Shown one piece after another: positions 37,908 to 48,190 of a stretch of 64,000 nucleotides of DNA. The stretch covers positions 4,464,001 to 4,528,000 of the forward strand of contig NZ_CP017279.1 in NCBI RefSeq assembly GCF_001750725.1, written 5' to 3'. Under the pieces are notes generated by a model. That model saw nothing but the letters and a program-made list of their open reading frames with translations, searched no databases and was not told where the DNA came from. The position numbers were made by a program, and so were the translations under genes. The DNA is from Enterobacter ludwigii. GTDB taxonomy: Bacteria; Pseudomonadota; Gammaproteobacteria; Enterobacterales; Enterobacteriaceae. Each line of letters opens with the position of its first letter. Within the stretch, counting starts at the first letter, position 1.

Positions 37908-38987
37908 ATGTCTAAAATTTTTGATTTCGTAAAACCTGGCGTGATCACTGGTGATGACGTTCAGAAAGTGTTCCAGGTAGCTAAAGAAAACAACTTCGCT
38001 CTGCCAGCAGTTAACTGCGTTGGTACCGACTCCATTAACGCCGTACTGGAAGCTGCTGCAAAAGTTAAAGCACCGGTTATCGTTCAGTTCTCTAACGGTG
38101 GCGCAGCATTCATCGCTGGTAAAGGCGTGAAAACTGACGTTCCTCAGGGCGCGGCAATCCTGGGCGCAATCTCTGGTGCGCACCATGTACACCAGATGGC
38201 TGAACACTACGGTGTTCCGGTTATCCTGCACACTGACCACTGCGCGAAGAAACTGCTGCCGTGGATCGACGGTCTGCTGGATGCGGGTGAAAAACACTTT
38301 GCAGCGACCGGTAAGCCACTGTTCTCTTCTCACATGATCGACCTGTCTGAAGAGTCCCTGCACGAAAACATCGAAATCTGCTCTAAGTACCTGGCGCGCA
38401 TGGCCAAAATGGACATGACCCTGGAAATCGAACTGGGTTGCACCGGTGGTGAAGAAGACGGCGTGGACAACAGCCACATGGACGCTTCTGCACTGTACAC
38501 CCAGCCAGAAGACGTTGATTACGCTTACACCGAGCTGAGCAAAATCAGCCCACGCTTCACCATCGCAGCGTCCTTCGGTAACGTACACGGCGTTTACAAA
38601 CCAGGTAACGTGGTTCTGACCCCAACTATCCTGCGTGATTCTCAGGAATATGTTTCTAAGAAACACAACCTGCCGCACAACAGCCTGAACTTCGTCTTCC
38701 ACGGCGGTTCCGGTTCTTCTGCACAGGAAATCAAAGACTCCGTAAGCTACGGCGTAGTGAAAATGAACATCGATACCGACACCCAGTGGGCAACATGGGA
38801 CGGTATCCTGCAGTACTACAAAACGAACGAAGCTTACCTGCAGGGCCAGCTGGGCAACCCGAAAGGCGAAGACCAGCCGAACAAGAAATACTACGATCCA
38901 CGTGTATGGCTGCGTGCTGCGCAGACTTCCATGGTGGCGCGTCTGGAGCAGGCTTTCAAAGAACTGAACGCGGTTGACGTTCTGTAA
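37908..38987 (+). CDS. fbaA: FbaA, class II fructose-bisphosphate aldolase
   Basis: 359 aa, the E. coli length. Zinc-dependent aldolase of glycolysis. The metal-binding VILHTDHCAKK (about 105-115) and GNVHGVYKPG segments and the phosphate-binding FHGGSGSS loop are present. It follows pgk after 91 bases and is ended by a strong terminator. Confidence 0.97.
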   Translation: MSKIFDFVKPGVITGDDVQKVFQVAKENNFALPAVNCVGTDSINAVLEAAAKVKAPVIVQFSNGGAAFIAGKGVKTDVPQGAAILGAISGAHHVHQMAEHYGVPVILHTDHCAKKLLPWIDGLLDAGEKHFAATGKPLFSSHMIDLSEESLHENIEICSKYLARMAKMDMTLEIELGCTGGEEDGVDNSHMDASALYTQPEDVDYAYTELSKISPRFTIAASFGNVHGVYKPGNVVLTPTILRDSQEYVSKKHNLPHNSLNFVFHGGSGSSAQEIKDSVSYGVVKMNIDTDTQWATWDGILQYYKTNEAYLQGQLGNPKGEDQPNKKYYDPRVWLRAAQTSMVARLEQAFKELNAVDVL

Positions 38988-39010
38988 TTTAAGCAGCTCA
39001 TAGCATCAGA

Positions 39011-39036
39011 AGGCCCGCAAATGCGGGCCTTTTTTT
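39011..39036 (+). terminator. Terminator after fbaA
   Basis: AGGCCCGCA-AA-TGCGGGCCT followed by seven T residues, 23 bases past the fbaA stop. Confidence 0.92.
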
Positions 39037-39174
39037 ATGCTTTTTCAATGGTCTGCCCGGTCCGTTTATGTGATCTGTTTGGCAAAACCGGTCCTTTTTG
39101 TTTACCCTTTACTGACCTGCCTGTCTCCATGGGGGATGGATTTTGTGTTTTTGGGATAACAAAAGGAAGACTAA

Positions 39175-40029
39175 ATGGAACAACTCGATGTTGTAGACAG
39201 CATCAATAATGCCGGTAACTGGCTGGTGCGCAACCAGGCGCTGCTGTTGAGCTATGCCGTTAACATCGTCGCGGCGATTGCCATCATCATTGTCGGGATG
39301 ATCGTGGCGCGTATCGTATCAAACGCCGTAAACCGCGTGATGCTGGCGCGTCACATTGACGCCACTGTGGCTGACTTCCTCTCTGCACTGGTGCGCTACG
39401 GTATTATTGCCTTTACGCTGATTGCTGCACTGGGGCGTGTTGGCGTACAGACTGCCTCGGTGATTGCTGTTCTCGGTGCCGCCGGTCTGGCCATTGGTCT
39501 GGCGCTGCAGGGGTCGCTCTCGAACCTGGCTGCGGGTGTGTTGCTGGTAACCTTCCGTCCGTTCCGCTCTGGCGAGTACGTTGACCTGGGCGGTATTGCC
39601 GGCACCGTACTGCAGGTGCAGATTTTCTCAACCACTCTGCGAACTGTGGATGGCCGTATCGTGGTGGTACCGAACGGGAAAATCATCGCGGGCAACATCA
39701 TTAACTTCTCCCGCGAGCCGGTGCGTCGTAACGAGCTGATTATCAGCGTGGCGTATGACTCTGATATCGATCAGGTGAAATCGCTGATCGCCAATATCAT
39801 TGCCTCCGACGATCGTATTCTGAAAGATAAAGAGCAGACCGTTCGCCTGAACGAGTTGGGGGCATCTTCCATCAACTTTGTCGTGCGCATCTGGAGCAAA
39901 AGCAGCGATCTGCAAAACGTTTACTGGGATGTTCTGGAACGTATCAAACGTGATTTTGATGCCAACGGGATCAGCTTCCCGTATCCACAGATGGACGTGA
40001 ACCTTAAACGCGAGAAAGAAGCCGAGTAA
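39175..40029 (+). CDS. mscS: MscS, small-conductance mechanosensitive channel
   Basis: 284 aa, two shorter than E. coli MscS. Three N-terminal membrane helices; the pore helix shows the Gly/Ala pattern [23 protein letters not shown] (in two halves, about 95-117). The cytoplasmic beta and alpha-beta domains follow, with [10 protein letters not shown] and [11 protein letters not shown] at the C-terminal end. It releases solutes on hypo-osmotic shock. It is monocistronic between two terminators. Confidence 0.96.
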   Translation: MEQLDVVDSINNAGNWLVRNQALLLSYAVNIVAAIAIIIVGMIVARIVSNAVNRVMLARHIDATVADFLSALVRYGIIAFTLIAALGRVGVQTASVIAVLGAAGLAIGLALQGSLSNLAAGVLLVTFRPFRSGEYVDLGGIAGTVLQVQIFSTTLRTVDGRIVVVPNGKIIAGNIINFSREPVRRNELIISVAYDSDIDQVKSLIANIIASDDRILKDKEQTVRLNELGASSINFVVRIWSKSSDLQNVYWDVLERIKRDFDANGISFPYPQMDVNLKREKEAE

Positions 40030-40044
40030 TCCTCTTCCTCAGCA

Positions 40045-40080
40045 GGCCCGGTGAGCGGCAACGCCACCGGCCCTTTTTAT
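40045..40080 (+). terminator. Terminator after mscS
   Basis: GGCC-CGGTG pairs with CACCGGCC around an AGCGGCAACGC loop, with one bulged base, followed by TTTTTATT. Confidence 0.75.
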
Positions 40081-40175
40081 TAGCAATACTAATCACCAAT
40101 TAATATTATCAATTTCCTCTAATAAGATTCTCGCAGTATAGTCAGCTCCCAGGACAACTTGCTGAGAATTTATTC

Positions 40176-40811
40176 ATGTTATCTTATTATTTTCAAGGTC
40201 TTGCATTAGGCGCGGCCATGATCCTTCCTCTTGGCCCGCAGAACGCGTTCGTGATGAACCAGGGCATTCGCCGTCAGTATCATCTTATGATTGCCCTGCT
40301 GTGCGCGGTGAGCGATTTGCTGCTGATCTGCGCCGGAATCTTTGGCGGCAGTGCACTGCTGATGCAGTCTCCCTGGCTGCTGGCGCTGGTGACCTGGGGT
40401 GGGGTAGCGTTCCTGCTGTGGTATGGGTTTGGGGCGCTGAAAACGGCAATGAGCAGCAATCTCGAACTGGCGAGTGCCGAGGTCATGAAGCAGGGCCGCT
40501 GGAAGATTATCGTTACCATGCTGGCGGTCACCTGGCTCAACCCGCACGTTTATCTGGATACCTTTGTGGTGCTGGGCAGCCTGGGCGGGCAGCTCGACGT
40601 TGAGCCGAAACGCTGGTTTGCCCTGGGTACCGTCAGCGCCTCATTCCTGTGGTTCTTCGGTCTCGCGATTCTGGCGGCATGGCTGGCCCCGCGTCTGCGT
40701 ACCGCTAAAGCCCAGCGGATCATCAACACGCTGGTGGGCGTGGTGATGTGGTTTATTGCCTTTCAGCTGGCAAAAGAGGGGATTCATCATGTTCAGGAAT
40801 TGCTCAACTAA
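40176..40811 (+). CDS. argO: ArgO, arginine exporter (LysE family)
   Basis: 211 aa, the E. coli length, with five to six hydrophobic helices. The LysE family start [23 protein letters not shown] (in two halves, about 8-30) is typical. It exports arginine and canavanine. In E. coli it is switched on by ArgP, whose gene lies 880 bases downstream here. A TATAGT at 40137-40142 may be the -10 element. Confidence 0.95.
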   Translation: MLSYYFQGLALGAAMILPLGPQNAFVMNQGIRRQYHLMIALLCAVSDLLLICAGIFGGSALLMQSPWLLALVTWGGVAFLLWYGFGALKTAMSSNLELASAEVMKQGRWKIIVTMLAVTWLNPHVYLDTFVVLGSLGGQLDVEPKRWFALGTVSASFLWFFGLAILAAWLAPRLRTAKAQRIINTLVGVVMWFIAFQLAKEGIHHVQELLN

Positions 40812-40902
40812 GCGTTGTCTTATGGACAACTGAGCGAGAGCCGCTAAGCTTGCTGGCATGCGCCCTGTTGTTGGGCACTCTTCGCAACATGGAGGAATGA
40901 CA

Positions 40903-41643
40903 GTGAAGTTTAAAGTGATGGCCCTGGCGGCATTAGTGAGTTTAGGTGCGGTGTCGGTGCAGGCAAGTGAATTGCCTGATGGCCCGCACATCGTCACTTC
41001 AGGCACCGCAAGCGTGGATGCGGTACCCGATGTTGCAACGCTGGCAATTGAAGTGAACGTGGCCGCGAAAGATGCCGCTTCTGCCAAGAAGCAGGCTGAC
41101 GATCGTGTTGCGCAATATCTCTCTTTCCTGGAGCAGAACGGTGTCGCTAAAAAAGACATCAGCTCTGCCAACCTGCGTACCCAGCCTGATTACGACTACC
41201 AGAACGGTAAAAGCATCCTGAAAGGCTACCGTGCCGTGCGCACCGTTGAAGTAACCGTGCGTCAGCTCGATAAACTGAACTCGTTGCTGGATGGCGCGCT
41301 GAAAGCGGGTCTGAACGAAATTCGTTCCGTCTCACTGGGTGTTGCGCAACCGGAAAAATACAAAGACCAGGCGCGTAAAGCCGCCATTGATGATGCAATC
41401 CATCAGGCACAACAGCTGGCGTCCGGGTTCAACAGTAAGCTCGGTCCGGTATACAGCGTGCGTTACCATGTCTCAAATTATCAGCCAAGCCCGATGGTAC
41501 GGATGATGAAGGCCGACGCGGCGCCGGTGTCTGCTCAGGAAACTTATGAGCAGCCGACGATTCAGTTCGACGATCAGGTTGATGTGGTATTCCAGCTGCA
41601 GCCGACCCAAAGTCAGCAGACTGAGCCGGCAAAAGCGCAGTAA
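40903..41643 (+). CDS. yggE: YggE, SIMPL domain periplasmic protein
   Basis: 246 aa from GTG 40903 (MKFKVMALAAL), chosen because GGAGG lies 7 bases upstream and because it gives the E. coli length; the ATG at 40897 is too close to the GGAGG. Signal peptide of about 20 residues ending QAS. The SIMPL (DUF541) domain shows GTASVDAVPDVATLAIEV and YRAVRTVEVTVRQLDKL. In E. coli it is linked to oxidative stress protection; the mechanism is not clear. Confidence 0.92.
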   Translation: MKFKVMALAALVSLGAVSVQASELPDGPHIVTSGTASVDAVPDVATLAIEVNVAAKDAASAKKQADDRVAQYLSFLEQNGVAKKDISSANLRTQPDYDYQNGKSILKGYRAVRTVEVTVRQLDKLNSLLDGALKAGLNEIRSVSLGVAQPEKYKDQARKAAIDDAIHQAQQLASGFNSKLGPVYSVRYHVSNYQPSPMVRMMKADAAPVSAQETYEQPTIQFDDQVDVVFQLQPTQSQQTEPAKAQ

Positions 41644-41655
41644 TCTGTCTTCACA

Positions 41656-41684
41656 ATTCCCCTCTCCCGTCAGGAGAGGGGAAT
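41656..41684. terminator. Bidirectional hairpin between yggE and argP (palindromic repeat, copy 4)
   Basis: AATTCCCCTCTCC-CGTCA-GGAGAGGGGAATT, a perfect 13-base stem between two convergent genes. The core CCCCTCTCC/GGAGAGGGG is shared with the recurring repeat family of this window. Confidence 0.75.
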
Positions 41685-41690
41685 TGTTCC

Positions 41691-42584
41691 TTAATCCTGT
41701 CTCAACACCTTATGCCCATACGCCAGCAGCGCGTCGGTGACGTTGCGCATCATGCGGCTTTCCGGCGCAAAACGGTGCCAGTAGAGCATCCGGCGCTGAT
41801 ACAGCCCCGGCGTTAAGTCAATCAGCTCACCGCTTTTCAACTCTTTCTCTATCTGCAGGTGCGGGATCATACAGCATGTGGTGCCCTGACGTGCGAGCTG
41901 CACAAACGCTTCAGACGAGTTCACGATATGACATGGCACGCTGCCCGGCGGCAGATCGAAGTTTTGCTGCAGGAAGGCCTGATGCATATCGTCCAGATGG
42001 TCGAACGCCACCGCAGGGGCTTTCAGCAGCGCGGCGCGGGTGACGCCGTTCGGGAAGTAGCGCTCGGCAAACGCTTTTGAGCCGACAAACAGGTAGTCCA
42101 GTGCGCCCAACTGATCGACAAGACAGCTCGGCAGCGCCTGAGGCTGGATACTGACCGCCCCAACCACTTCACCGCGACGCAGGCGCTCCTGCGTACGGGT
42201 TTCATCTTCAACCTGCAGATTCAGGCGAATCGGGGAGTCTGCTAATACCGGCGCAAGGGCTGGCAACAGCCAGGTTGCCAGACTGTCGGCGTTCACCGCC
42301 AGCGAGAGCAGCAGCGGCGTTGAGCCGGTCTGTTCGTCACCCAGCCACTCATCTTCGAGCAGTTCAACCTGGCGCAGCAGGGCGAGGAGCTTTTGCCCTT
42401 GCTCCGTTGGACGCGGTGGAACGGTACGTACCAGCAGAGGCTGCCCGAACATGTTCTCCAGCTGTTTGATGCGTTGTGATACGGCGGACTGAGTGATACA
42501 AAGCTTTTGCGCTGCGCGCTCAAAACCGCGTTCACGAATAACTGCATCAAGTGCCTGTAGTGTTCTGTAGTCCGGACGTTTCAT
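41691..42584 (-). CDS. argP: ArgP (IciA), LysR-type regulator
   Basis: 297 aa, the E. coli length. Winged helix at the N-terminus ([21 protein letters not shown], then [16 protein letters not shown]). It senses lysine and arginine and controls argO, dapB, lysA and others in E. coli. It is divergent from rpiA, whose start is 128 bases away. Confidence 0.95.
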   Translation of the reverse strand: MKRPDYRTLQALDAVIRERGFERAAQKLCITQSAVSQRIKQLENMFGQPLLVRTVPPRPTEQGQKLLALLRQVELLEDEWLGDEQTGSTPLLLSLAVNADSLATWLLPALAPVLADSPIRLNLQVEDETRTQERLRRGEVVGAVSIQPQALPSCLVDQLGALDYLFVGSKAFAERYFPNGVTRAALLKAPAVAFDHLDDMHQAFLQQNFDLPPGSVPCHIVNSSEAFVQLARQGTTCCMIPHLQIEKELKSGELIDLTPGLYQRRMLYWHRFAPESRMMRNVTDALLAYGHKVLRQD

Positions 42585-42670
42585 TGCTCTGGCTGACTCC
42601 TTAATTTTGCTTAATCTGCACTATGACACAATTTTCCCTTCGTGGCAGACGAAATCCACCCGACGTGTTC

Positions 42671-42676
42671 TATAAT
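42671..42676 (+). promoter_or_regulatory. Likely -10 element of the rpiA promoter
   Basis: A perfect TATAAT lies 36 bases upstream of the rpiA ATG. The -35 element is not well conserved. This is the best promoter candidate in the argP-rpiA gap. Confidence 0.5.
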
Positions 42677-42711
42677 GCGGCCTACGTTTTCACACCACAG
42701 GCTAAACGATC

Positions 42712-43371
42712 ATGACGCAGGATGAACTGAAAAAAGCAGTAGGATGGGCCGCTCTCCAGTATGTGCAACCGGGTACCATTGTCGGTGTTGGTACGGGCTC
42801 GACGGCGGCACACTTTATCGATGCGCTGGGCACGATGAAAGGGCAGATCGAGGGCGCAGTTTCCAGCTCCGACGCTTCCACGGATAAGCTGAAAAGCCTT
42901 GGCATCACCGTTTTCGATCTGAATGAAGTTGACCGTCTTGGCATCTACGTTGATGGCGCGGATGAAATCAACGGCCATATGCAGATGATCAAAGGCGGCG
43001 GTGCGGCGCTGACGCGTGAAAAAATCATCGCCTCCGTGGCGGATAAATTCATCTGTATCGCCGATGCGTCAAAGCAGGTTGATATCCTGGGTAAATTCCC
43101 GCTGCCGGTAGAAGTGATCCCAATGGCGCGTAGCGCTGTGGCGCGTGAACTGGTGAGACTGGGTGGACGCCCGGAATATCGTCAGGGCGTTATCACTGAC
43201 AACGGCAACGTGATCCTCGACGTTCACGGTCTGGAAATTCTCGACGCCATTGCGCTGGAAAATGCCATTAACGGTATTCCAGGCGTAGTGACTGTAGGGT
43301 TATTCGCCAACCGTGGCGCGGATGTCGCGCTGATCGGCACGGCAGATGGCGTGCAAACCATCGTAAAATGA
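42712..43371 (+). CDS. rpiA: RpiA, ribose-5-phosphate isomerase A
   Basis: 219 aa, the E. coli length. Interconverts ribose 5-phosphate and ribulose 5-phosphate. [13 protein letters not shown] (about 26-38), the [10 protein letters not shown] active-site segment (about 82-91), [12 protein letters not shown] and the catalytic Glu within it are all present. A G-rich hairpin follows the stop. Confidence 0.97.
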   Translation: MTQDELKKAVGWAALQYVQPGTIVGVGTGSTAAHFIDALGTMKGQIEGAVSSSDASTDKLKSLGITVFDLNEVDRLGIYVDGADEINGHMQMIKGGGAALTREKIIASVADKFICIADASKQVDILGKFPLPVEVIPMARSAVARELVRLGGRPEYRQGVITDNGNVILDVHGLEILDAIALENAINGIPGVVTVGLFANRGADVALIGTADGVQTIVK

Positions 43372-43376
43372 TCTGA

Positions 43377-43410
43377 TGGGGGGAGCCCTCCCCCCGCTAA
43401 AAAAATTTTG
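43377..43410 (+). terminator. Possible rpiA terminator
   Basis: GGGGGGA-GCCC-TCCCCCC hairpin directly after the rpiA stop, followed by GCTAAAAAAATTTTG. The T-run is short and separated from the stem, so the call is tentative. The rest of the 272-base gap to serA should hold the serA promoter; a 72-codon frame in it ends at the serA start and looks non-coding. Confidence 0.5.
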
Positions 43411-43643
43411 AAAAGCTAAATTCGGTGACTTGTGTCACGCTTTTTACCTCTCGTTTGCCGATCCTGCCGCATTCGCAAATTTCTACAGCATTTTCCTCTG
43501 TCATTTTGCTCTGTATGACTTTTCTTCAGAGTGCCGACGCAAACGTTCATATTGCTGCAATAGTTTTTTTTGATATGTTGGCTACAGCGGATTTAAATCC
43601 AGCACAACATCAGTTCAGACAAAAACAGGGTCGGGTAAGGTAA

Positions 43644-44876
43644 ATGGCAAAGGTATCACTGGAGAAAGACAAGATTAAATTCCTGCTGGTTGAGGGCGTG
43701 CATCAGAAAGCGCTTGATAGCCTTCGTGCAGCAGGTTACACCAACATCGAATTTCACAAAGGCGCGCTGGACACCGAAGAGCTGAAAGCGTCCATCCGTG
43801 ATGCCCATTTCATTGGCCTGCGATCCCGTACCCAACTGACTGAAGACGTGATTGCCGCGGCGGAAAAGTTGGTTGCCATCGGCTGTTTCTGCATCGGTAC
43901 CAACCAGGTTGATCTGAATGCCGCCGCAAAACGCGGTGTGCCTGTCTTTAACGCCCCGTTCTCCAACACCCGTTCCGTGGCGGAGTTAGTGATTGGCGAG
44001 CTGCTGCTGTTGCTGCGTGGTATTCCGGAAGCTAACGCCAAAGCGCACCGCGGCGTGTGGAACAAACTGGCTGCGGGTTCATACGAAGCCCGTGGTAAAA
44101 AACTCGGTATCATCGGCTATGGTCACATCGGTACTCAGCTGGGGATCCTGGCTGAATCCCTGGGGATGCATGTCTATTTTTATGATATCGAAAGCAAACT
44201 GCCGTTGGGCAACGCCACTCAGGTTCAACACCTCTCTGACCTGCTGAACATGAGCGACGTGGTCAGCCTGCACGTGCCGGAAAATGCGTCGACGAAAAAC
44301 ATGATGGGTGCTGAGGAACTGGCGCTGATGAAGCCAGGTTCACTGCTGATCAACGCCGCGCGCGGTACGGTTGTCGATATTCCGGCGCTGTGCGATGCGC
44401 TGAAGCGTAAGCATCTGGCGGGAGCGGCAATTGACGTCTTCCCGACTGAGCCTGCTACCAACAGCGATCCGTTCACCTCTCCGCTGTGCGAATTCGACAA
44501 CGTGATCCTGACGCCGCACATCGGCGGCTCGACGCAGGAAGCGCAGGAAAATATCGGTCTGGAAGTCGCGGGCAAGCTGAGCAAATACTCCGACAACGGT
44601 TCTACGCTCTCTGCCGTGAACTTCCCGGAAGTGTCTCTGCCGTTGCACGGTGGCCGTCGTCTGCTGCACATCCATGAAAACCGTCCGGGCGTGCTGACTG
44701 CGATCAACCAGATCTTTGCCGAGCAGAGCGTCAACATTGCCGCGCAGTATCTGCAAACGAACTCTCAGATGGGTTACGTGGTGATTGATATTGAAGCGGA
44801 CGAAGATGTAGCGGAAAAAGCGCTGCAGAGCATGAAGGCCATTCCGGGTACCATTCGCGCCCGTCTGCTGTACTGA
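43644..44876 (+). CDS. serA: SerA, D-3-phosphoglycerate dehydrogenase
   Basis: 410 aa, the E. coli length. First step of serine synthesis. NAD-binding GIIGYGHIGTQLG (about 154-166), substrate and catalytic residues in INAARGTVVD and LTPHIGGSTQEAQENIG, and a C-terminal ACT domain (about 335-410) that binds serine for feedback inhibition. A methyl-accepting spacer is not needed to explain the length. Confidence 0.97.
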   Translation: MAKVSLEKDKIKFLLVEGVHQKALDSLRAAGYTNIEFHKGALDTEELKASIRDAHFIGLRSRTQLTEDVIAAAEKLVAIGCFCIGTNQVDLNAAAKRGVPVFNAPFSNTRSVAELVIGELLLLLRGIPEANAKAHRGVWNKLAAGSYEARGKKLGIIGYGHIGTQLGILAESLGMHVYFYDIESKLPLGNATQVQHLSDLLNMSDVVSLHVPENASTKNMMGAEELALMKPGSLLINAARGTVVDIPALCDALKRKHLAGAAIDVFPTEPATNSDPFTSPLCEFDNVILTPHIGGSTQEAQENIGLEVAGKLSKYSDNGSTLSAVNFPEVSLPLHGGRRLLHIHENRPGVLTAINQIFAEQSVNIAAQYLQTNSQMGYVVIDIEADEDVAEKALQSMKAIPGTIRARLLY

Positions 44877-44891
44877 TTCTGTTTCTGTGAG

Positions 44892-44924
44892 CATAAAGCC
44901 GGGTCGCTACCCGGCTTTATTTTA
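44892..44924. terminator. Bidirectional terminator between serA and fau
   Basis: ATAAAGCCGGGT-CGCT-ACCCGGCTTTAT followed by TTT on the plus strand and by CTCAC on the minus strand after the A/T stem end. It overlaps the fau stop codon. Confidence 0.85.
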
Positions 44925-45518
44925 CCAGCGCCAGGTTTTGCCCGGCGTCACTACCGCCGGCAGCGGAATATCCCACTTCTCTACCGGCAAGGCTTCGACG
45001 CCCTGACAGTCATGTGCGTACCCCACAGGCTGTAAATGATACTGCTGCCAGTTTTGCAGCGTCCTGTCATAAAAACCGCCACCCATCCCTAAGCGCTGAC
45101 CCTGCTCATCAAATGCAACCAGCGGCGTGATCAGCACATCCAGTTCTGAGAGGGGGAGGACGTCGCGGACGTCGAGTTTTGGTTCGGTGATTTTCAGACG
45201 ATTCACCACCAGTTCGCTGTGCGGATGGTAGTGTAAAAACAGCAGATTTCCCTGGCTAAACGGATGCAGCACCGGCAGGTAAACTCTTTTCCCGGCGCGC
45301 CACAGCTGTTCTATCAGCGGTTGAGTATCCAGCTCGCCATCAAACGAGAGGAACAGGGCGACGGTACGCGCCATCACAACAGGGGGATAGGCCATCATAC
45401 GGGCTGCGCCTTGCTGGGCAAACTGTGCTTGCTGTTCGGGAGTTAACGCACGACGGCGTTGACGCATGAGCTGACGGATGTCCTGGCGTGAGGAAGAGAC
45501 TTCAGGGAGTTGGGTCAT
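44922..45518 (-). CDS. fau: 5-formyltetrahydrofolate cyclo-ligase
   Basis: 198 aa (ygfA in E. coli). Converts 5-formyl-THF to 5,10-methenyl-THF with ATP. The C-terminal substrate/ATP motif VAFDEQGQRLGMGGGFYDRTL is clear (split as VAFDEQGQR and LGMGGGFYDRT). The start is uncertain: ATG 45518 gives a conserved-looking N-terminus, but no good ribosome binding site is visible, and an inner Met (45464) matches the shorter E. coli annotation. It lies 25 bases downstream of 6S RNA and is likely co-transcribed with it. Confidence 0.93.
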   Translation of the reverse strand: MTQLPEVSSSRQDIRQLMRQRRRALTPEQQAQFAQQGAARMMAYPPVVMARTVALFLSFDGELDTQPLIEQLWRAGKRVYLPVLHPFSQGNLLFLHYHPHSELVVNRLKITEPKLDVRDVLPLSELDVLITPLVAFDEQGQRLGMGGGFYDRTLQNWQQYHLQPVGYAHDCQGVEALPVEKWDIPLPAVVTPGKTWRW

Positions 45519-45543
45519 GGTAGTCGGTAGAAGAAAAAGAGAG

Positions 45544-45727
45544 GGAATCTCCGAGATGCCGCCGCAGGCTGTAACCCTTGAACCCTTGGTTCAAGGTGAA
45601 TGTGTCGTCATAGTTTTAAGGCTTCTCGGACGAACCGAGCATGCTCACCAACCATGGAGCGCCACATTCTTGTGGTATGAAATATCGGCTCAGGGGACTG
45701 GCCCGCTTGCGAACATCTCAGAGAAAT
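45544..45727 (-). ncRNA. ssrS: 6S RNA
   Basis: On the minus strand the sequence starts ATTTCTCTGAGATGTTCGC and ends GGCATCTCGGAGATTCC, the closing stem of E. coli 6S RNA, over 184 bases (E. coli 183). The internal parts CAGTCCCCTGAGCCGATA and GAACCAAGGGTTCAAGGG are conserved; a few substitutions fall in the central stem. It binds sigma-70 RNA polymerase and mimics an open promoter in stationary phase. Its place between zapA and fau is the standard one. Confidence 0.96.
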
Positions 45728-45768
45728 TTTGTCTTCACAGTTACTCTACCATAGTCAACTGAGAAGTG

Positions 45769-46164
<396 letters not shown>

Positions 46165-46266
46165 CTATAGCTACCCTGATGTGAAGATACAAGCCCTTTT
46201 CTGGTATCACCAGGGTCCAAAGTGGTAGCATATCATGAATATTCCTCCCAACGATGACGAATGCGC

Positions 46267-46845
46267 ATGTCTATACAGAACGAAATGCCTGGTTACAAGG
46301 ATTTAAACCAGTTACTGAACCAGCAGGGAGTCGGTTTAACCTCTGCGGAAATGCACGGTCTGATCAGTGGCATGCTGTGCGGCGGAAACAGCGACAGCTC
46401 ATGGCAGCCGCTGATCCACGACCTGACGAACGAAGGGCTGGCGTTTGGTCACGAGCTGGCGGAAGCCGTGCGTAAAATGCACTCCGCGATCAGCGATTCG
46501 CTGGAAGACGATGGCTTCCTTTTTCAGCTTTATCTGCCTGAAGGCGATGACGTCAGCGTCTTCGATCGTGCCGATGCGCTCGCAGGTTGGGTTAACCACT
46601 ACCTGTTGGGGCTGGGCGTCACGCAGCCGAAACTCGATAAAGTGACCGGCGAAGCGGGTGAGGCGATCGACGATCTGCGTAACATTGCGCAGTTGGGCTA
46701 CGATGAAGACGAAGACCAGGAAGAGCTGGAAATGTCTCTCGAAGAGATCATCGAATACGTTCGCGTTGCAGCGTTGCTGTGCCACGACCACTTTACGCGT
46801 TCGCAGCCGACCGCGCCGGAAGTCCGCAAGCCAACCTTACATTAA
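46267..46845 (+). CDS. ygfB: YgfB, UPF0149 family protein
   Basis: 192 aa from ATG 46267 ([10 protein letters not shown]), as in E. coli; ATG 46261 is possible. All-helical, acidic protein with [23 protein letters not shown] and the acidic [18 protein letters not shown] stretch near the end. Cellular role unknown in enterics; in Pseudomonas a homologue affects an alginate/ampDh regulatory path. It is first in the run ygfB-pepP-ubiH-ubiI. Confidence 0.94.
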   Translation: MSIQNEMPGYKDLNQLLNQQGVGLTSAEMHGLISGMLCGGNSDSSWQPLIHDLTNEGLAFGHELAEAVRKMHSAISDSLEDDGFLFQLYLPEGDDVSVFDRADALAGWVNHYLLGLGVTQPKLDKVTGEAGEAIDDLRNIAQLGYDEDEDQEELEMSLEEIIEYVRVAALLCHDHFTRSQPTAPEVRKPTLH

Positions 46846-46870
46846 GAAAAATAACGCACAGGAGGGTGTC

Positions 46871-48190
46871 ATGGTTATCTCAAATCAAGAGTATTCGCGC
46901 CGTCGTCAGGCGCTGCTGGCCAATATGCAGCCGGGCAGCGCTGCGCTGATTTTTGCTGCGCCAGAAGTGACGCGCAGCGCCGACAGCGAATACCCCTATC
47001 GCCAGAGCAGCGATTTCTGGTACTTCACCGGCTTCAACGAGCCGGAAGCGGTACTGGTGCTGATTAAGAGTAATGACACCCACAACCACAGCGTGATTTT
47101 TAACCGCGTACGCGATCTCACTGCGGAAATCTGGTTTGGCCGCCGCTTAGGGCAAGAGGCTGCGCCAGAGAAGCTGGGGGTGGATCGGGCGCTGGCATTC
47201 AGTGAAATCAACCAGCAGCTCTATCAACTGCTCAATGGCCTGGATGTGCTTTACCACGCGCAGGGCGAGTATGCGTATGCCGATGAGATTGTCTTTACCG
47301 CTCTGGATAAACTGCGCAAAGGTTCGAGGCAGAATCTGTCCGCGCCGGCCACCCTGACGGACTGGCGTCCGGTGGTGCATGAGATGCGTCTGTTCAAATC
47401 GCCGGAAGAGCTGGACGTGATGCGCCGCGCGGGTGAAATCAGTGCGCTGGCACACACCCGTGCCATGGAGAAATGCCGCCCGGGAATGTTTGAATACCAG
47501 CTGGAAGGGGAAATACATCACGAATTTAACCGCCACGGCGCGCGTTATCCTTCTTACAACACCATTGTCGGCGGCGGTGAAAACGGCTGCATTCTGCACT
47601 ACACCGAAAACGAAAGTGCGCTGCGCGACGGCGATCTGGTGCTGATTGACGCCGGATGCGAATTCCAGGGGTATGCGGGCGATATCACCCGTACGTTCCC
47701 GGTGAACGGTAAATTCACCCCCGCACAGCGCGCGGTGTATGACATCGTCCTCGAATCGCTCGAGACGGCGCTCAGGCTGTACCGTCCAGGCACGTCCATT
47801 CAGGAAGTGACCGGCGAAGTGGTGCGCATCATGATCACCGGTCTGGTGAAGCTCGGTATCCTGAAAGGCGACGTGGATACCCTGATTACCGAGAACGCGC
47901 ATCGTCCGTACTTTATGCACGGCCTGAGCCACTGGCTGGGGCTGGATGTGCATGACGTGGGAGCGTACGGTGCCGATCGTTCCCGCGTGCTGGAGCCAGG
48001 CATGGTATTAACCGTTGAGCCGGGGCTGTATATCGCGCCGGATGCCGACGTGCCGGTAGCATACCGTGGGATTGGCATTCGTATCGAAGACGACATCGTC
48101 ATTACCGAAACCGGCAACGAAAACCTGACCGCCAGCGTCGTGAAAAATGCTGACGATATCGAGGCGCTGATGGCAGCGGCACGCGTATGA
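46871..48190 (+). CDS. pepP: PepP, Xaa-Pro aminopeptidase
   Basis: 439 aa from ATG 46871, with GGAGG upstream; the long frame to 46658 lies inside ygfB. Manganese aminopeptidase removing an N-terminal residue before proline. The metal site is intact: VLIDAGCEFQGYAGDITRTFP (two Asp), HGLSHWLGLDVHDVG (His), TVEPGLYI (Glu) and RIEDDIVI (Glu). Its stop overlaps the ubiH start. Confidence 0.96.
   Translation: MVISNQEYSRRRQALLANMQPGSAALIFAAPEVTRSADSEYPYRQSSDFWYFTGFNEPEAVLVLIKSNDTHNHSVIFNRVRDLTAEIWFGRRLGQEAAPEKLGVDRALAFSEINQQLYQLLNGLDVLYHAQGEYAYADEIVFTALDKLRKGSRQNLSAPATLTDWRPVVHEMRLFKSPEELDVMRRAGEISALAHTRAMEKCRPGMFEYQLEGEIHHEFNRHGARYPSYNTIVGGGENGCILHYTENESALRDGDLVLIDAGCEFQGYAGDITRTFPVNGKFTPAQRAVYDIVLESLETALRLYRPGTSIQEVTGEVVRIMITGLVKLGILKGDVDTLITENAHRPYFMHGLSHWLGLDVHDVGAYGADRSRVLEPGMVLTVEPGLYIAPDADVPVAYRGIGIRIEDDIVITETGNENLTASVVKNADDIEALMAAARV

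Noticed and set aside
43425..43643. 72-codon frame ending at the serA start
   Set aside because: No ribosome binding site or recognisable protein; it lies in the expected serA promoter and leader.
44877..44921. SibC/ibsC small RNA-toxin locus between serA and fau, as in E. coli
   Set aside because: The gap here is only 45 bases and is filled by a terminator; no such locus fits.
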